DNA of 13,453 bases from Ghiorsea sp. (lineage in GTDB: Bacteria; Pseudomonadota; Zetaproteobacteria; Mariprofundales; Mariprofundaceae): positions 1 to 13,453 of the forward strand of contig JALUWH010000119.1 in assembly GCA_027019685.1 (NCBI GenBank), read 5' to 3'. How positions within the stretch are numbered: position 1 is the stretch's first letter; each line of letters begins with the position of its first letter. Positions 12,913-13,453 of this stretch are shown here, piece by piece. Under the pieces are notes generated by a model, which saw nothing but the letters and a program-made list of their open reading frames with translations, searched no databases and was not told where the DNA came from. The position numbers and the translations under genes were made by a program.

Positions 12913-13453
12913 TGAATAGCTCTCAACAAAAAGTCGCCGTAGTTGGCATGGGCAAAACAGGTTTGTCTGCAGTGCGTTATCTGCAACGTAAACATATTGC
13001 CTGTGAATGTTTTGATGAAGCCAATGTGACATTGCCTGAAGATATGCAAGATATTGTGTTGCATACAGGTGAGTTAAATGTGGAGCTTTTGGGTTCGTTT
13101 GATCGCGTTATTGTGAGTCCAGGCATTGATTGGCGGCATCCTGCTTTGACAGCGGTGCGAGCTAGTGGGGTAGCTGTGCATGGTGATTTAGAAGAGTTCC
13201 TAAGGGAATATGTCGGCACATTGATTGCCGTCACAGGTACCAATGGTAAAACCACGGTGACCCAAATGGTTGCATTACTTTTAGAAACATTATCTGGTGG
13301 TTGTGATGCTGGTGGCAATATTGGCACGCCGATGTTGGATTTGTTGGCGGATAAGCAGCCAGAGTGTGTGGTATTAGAGCTTTCTAGCTTTCAATTGGAG
13401 CGGACGCAGGGTTTACACCCACACTTGGCAATTTTATTGAATATCCAGCCAGA
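12912..13453 (+). CDS. murD: UDP-MurNAc-L-Ala D-glutamate ligase MurD (N-terminal part, runs off the right edge)
   Basis: The frame starts at the ATG at 12912, overlapping the mraY stop by one base, and stays open for 180 codons to the window end. The N-terminal Rossmann-like part shows VAVVGMGKTGLSAVRYL (8-24) and VIVSPGI (66-72), which bind the UDP substrate. The ATP loop is AVTGTNGKTTVT (106-117), in the usual GTNGKTT form. GGNIGTP (134-140) and VLELSSFQLE (154-163) are MurD hallmarks. The enzyme adds D-Glu to UDP-MurNAc-L-Ala, the step before MurE. About 60% of the protein, including the C-terminal domain, lies outside the window. In the classical order ftsW, murG and murC would be expected next. 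Confidence 0.95.
   Translation, partial: MNSSQQKVAVVGMGKTGLSAVRYLQRKHIACECFDEANVTLPEDMQDIVLHTGELNVELLGSFDRVIVSPGIDWRHPALTAVRASGVAVHGDLEEFLREYVGTLIAVTGTNGKTTVTQMVALLLETLSGGCDAGGNIGTPMLDLLADKQPECVVLELSSFQLERTQGLHPHLAILLNIQP

Overview
The window is a stretch of core chromosome from a Gram-negative, probably proteobacterial, organism of moderate to low GC. The evidence is a MurE with the meso-diaminopimelate signature, a classical division and cell wall (dcw) cluster headed by mraZ, FtsL/FtsI of the Gram-negative layout, and a small periplasmic c-type cytochrome. The overall look (small cytochrome, AT-leaning dcw genes, C-terminal PASTA-like repeat on FtsI) would fit a zetaproteobacterium or a relative. 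That placement is a guess from pattern memory, not a demonstrated assignment.

Layout. (1) At the left edge, on the minus strand, lies the start of a secreted mono-haem cytochrome c, cut off by the window end. (2) About 500 bases (146-645) hold no convincing gene. They contain several dyads and a 7-base tandem repeat. (3) A plus-strand operon (646-3127) encodes a DHH-family phosphoesterase, the 23S rRNA methyltransferase RlmB, and two consecutive folate-pathway enzymes, FolB and FolK; three of the four genes are overlapped or tightly joined. (4) A minus-strand two-component system follows: an OmpR-type response regulator upstream and its sensor histidine kinase downstream. The kinase converges on folK and their stop codons overlap. 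(5) A 188-base divergent control region separates the regulator from mraZ. It carries a TTGACA promoter and a striking run of about eight helically phased G-runs, including the two best MraZ-type boxes (GTGGG, 10-base period). (6) The dcw cluster runs to the right edge: mraZ, rsmH, ftsL, ftsI, murE, murF, mraY, murD (cut off). Every junction overlaps by 1 to 11 bases, so it reads as one translationally coupled unit.

How it works together. The dcw genes make the septal transpeptidase FtsI, its divisome partner FtsL, the ligases that add D-Glu (MurD), meso-diaminopimelate (MurE) and D-Ala-D-Ala (MurF) to the UDP-MurNAc precursor, and MraY, which moves that precursor onto the lipid carrier. MraZ probably represses the whole unit through the phased boxes. 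The two-component pair shares the intergenic region with this cluster but its signal is unknown. No new type of defence or mobile system is visible. The most notable points are the extended MraZ-like operator array, the PASTA-like tail on FtsI, a DHH protein with an altered GGGH motif, and a short, divergent FolK.
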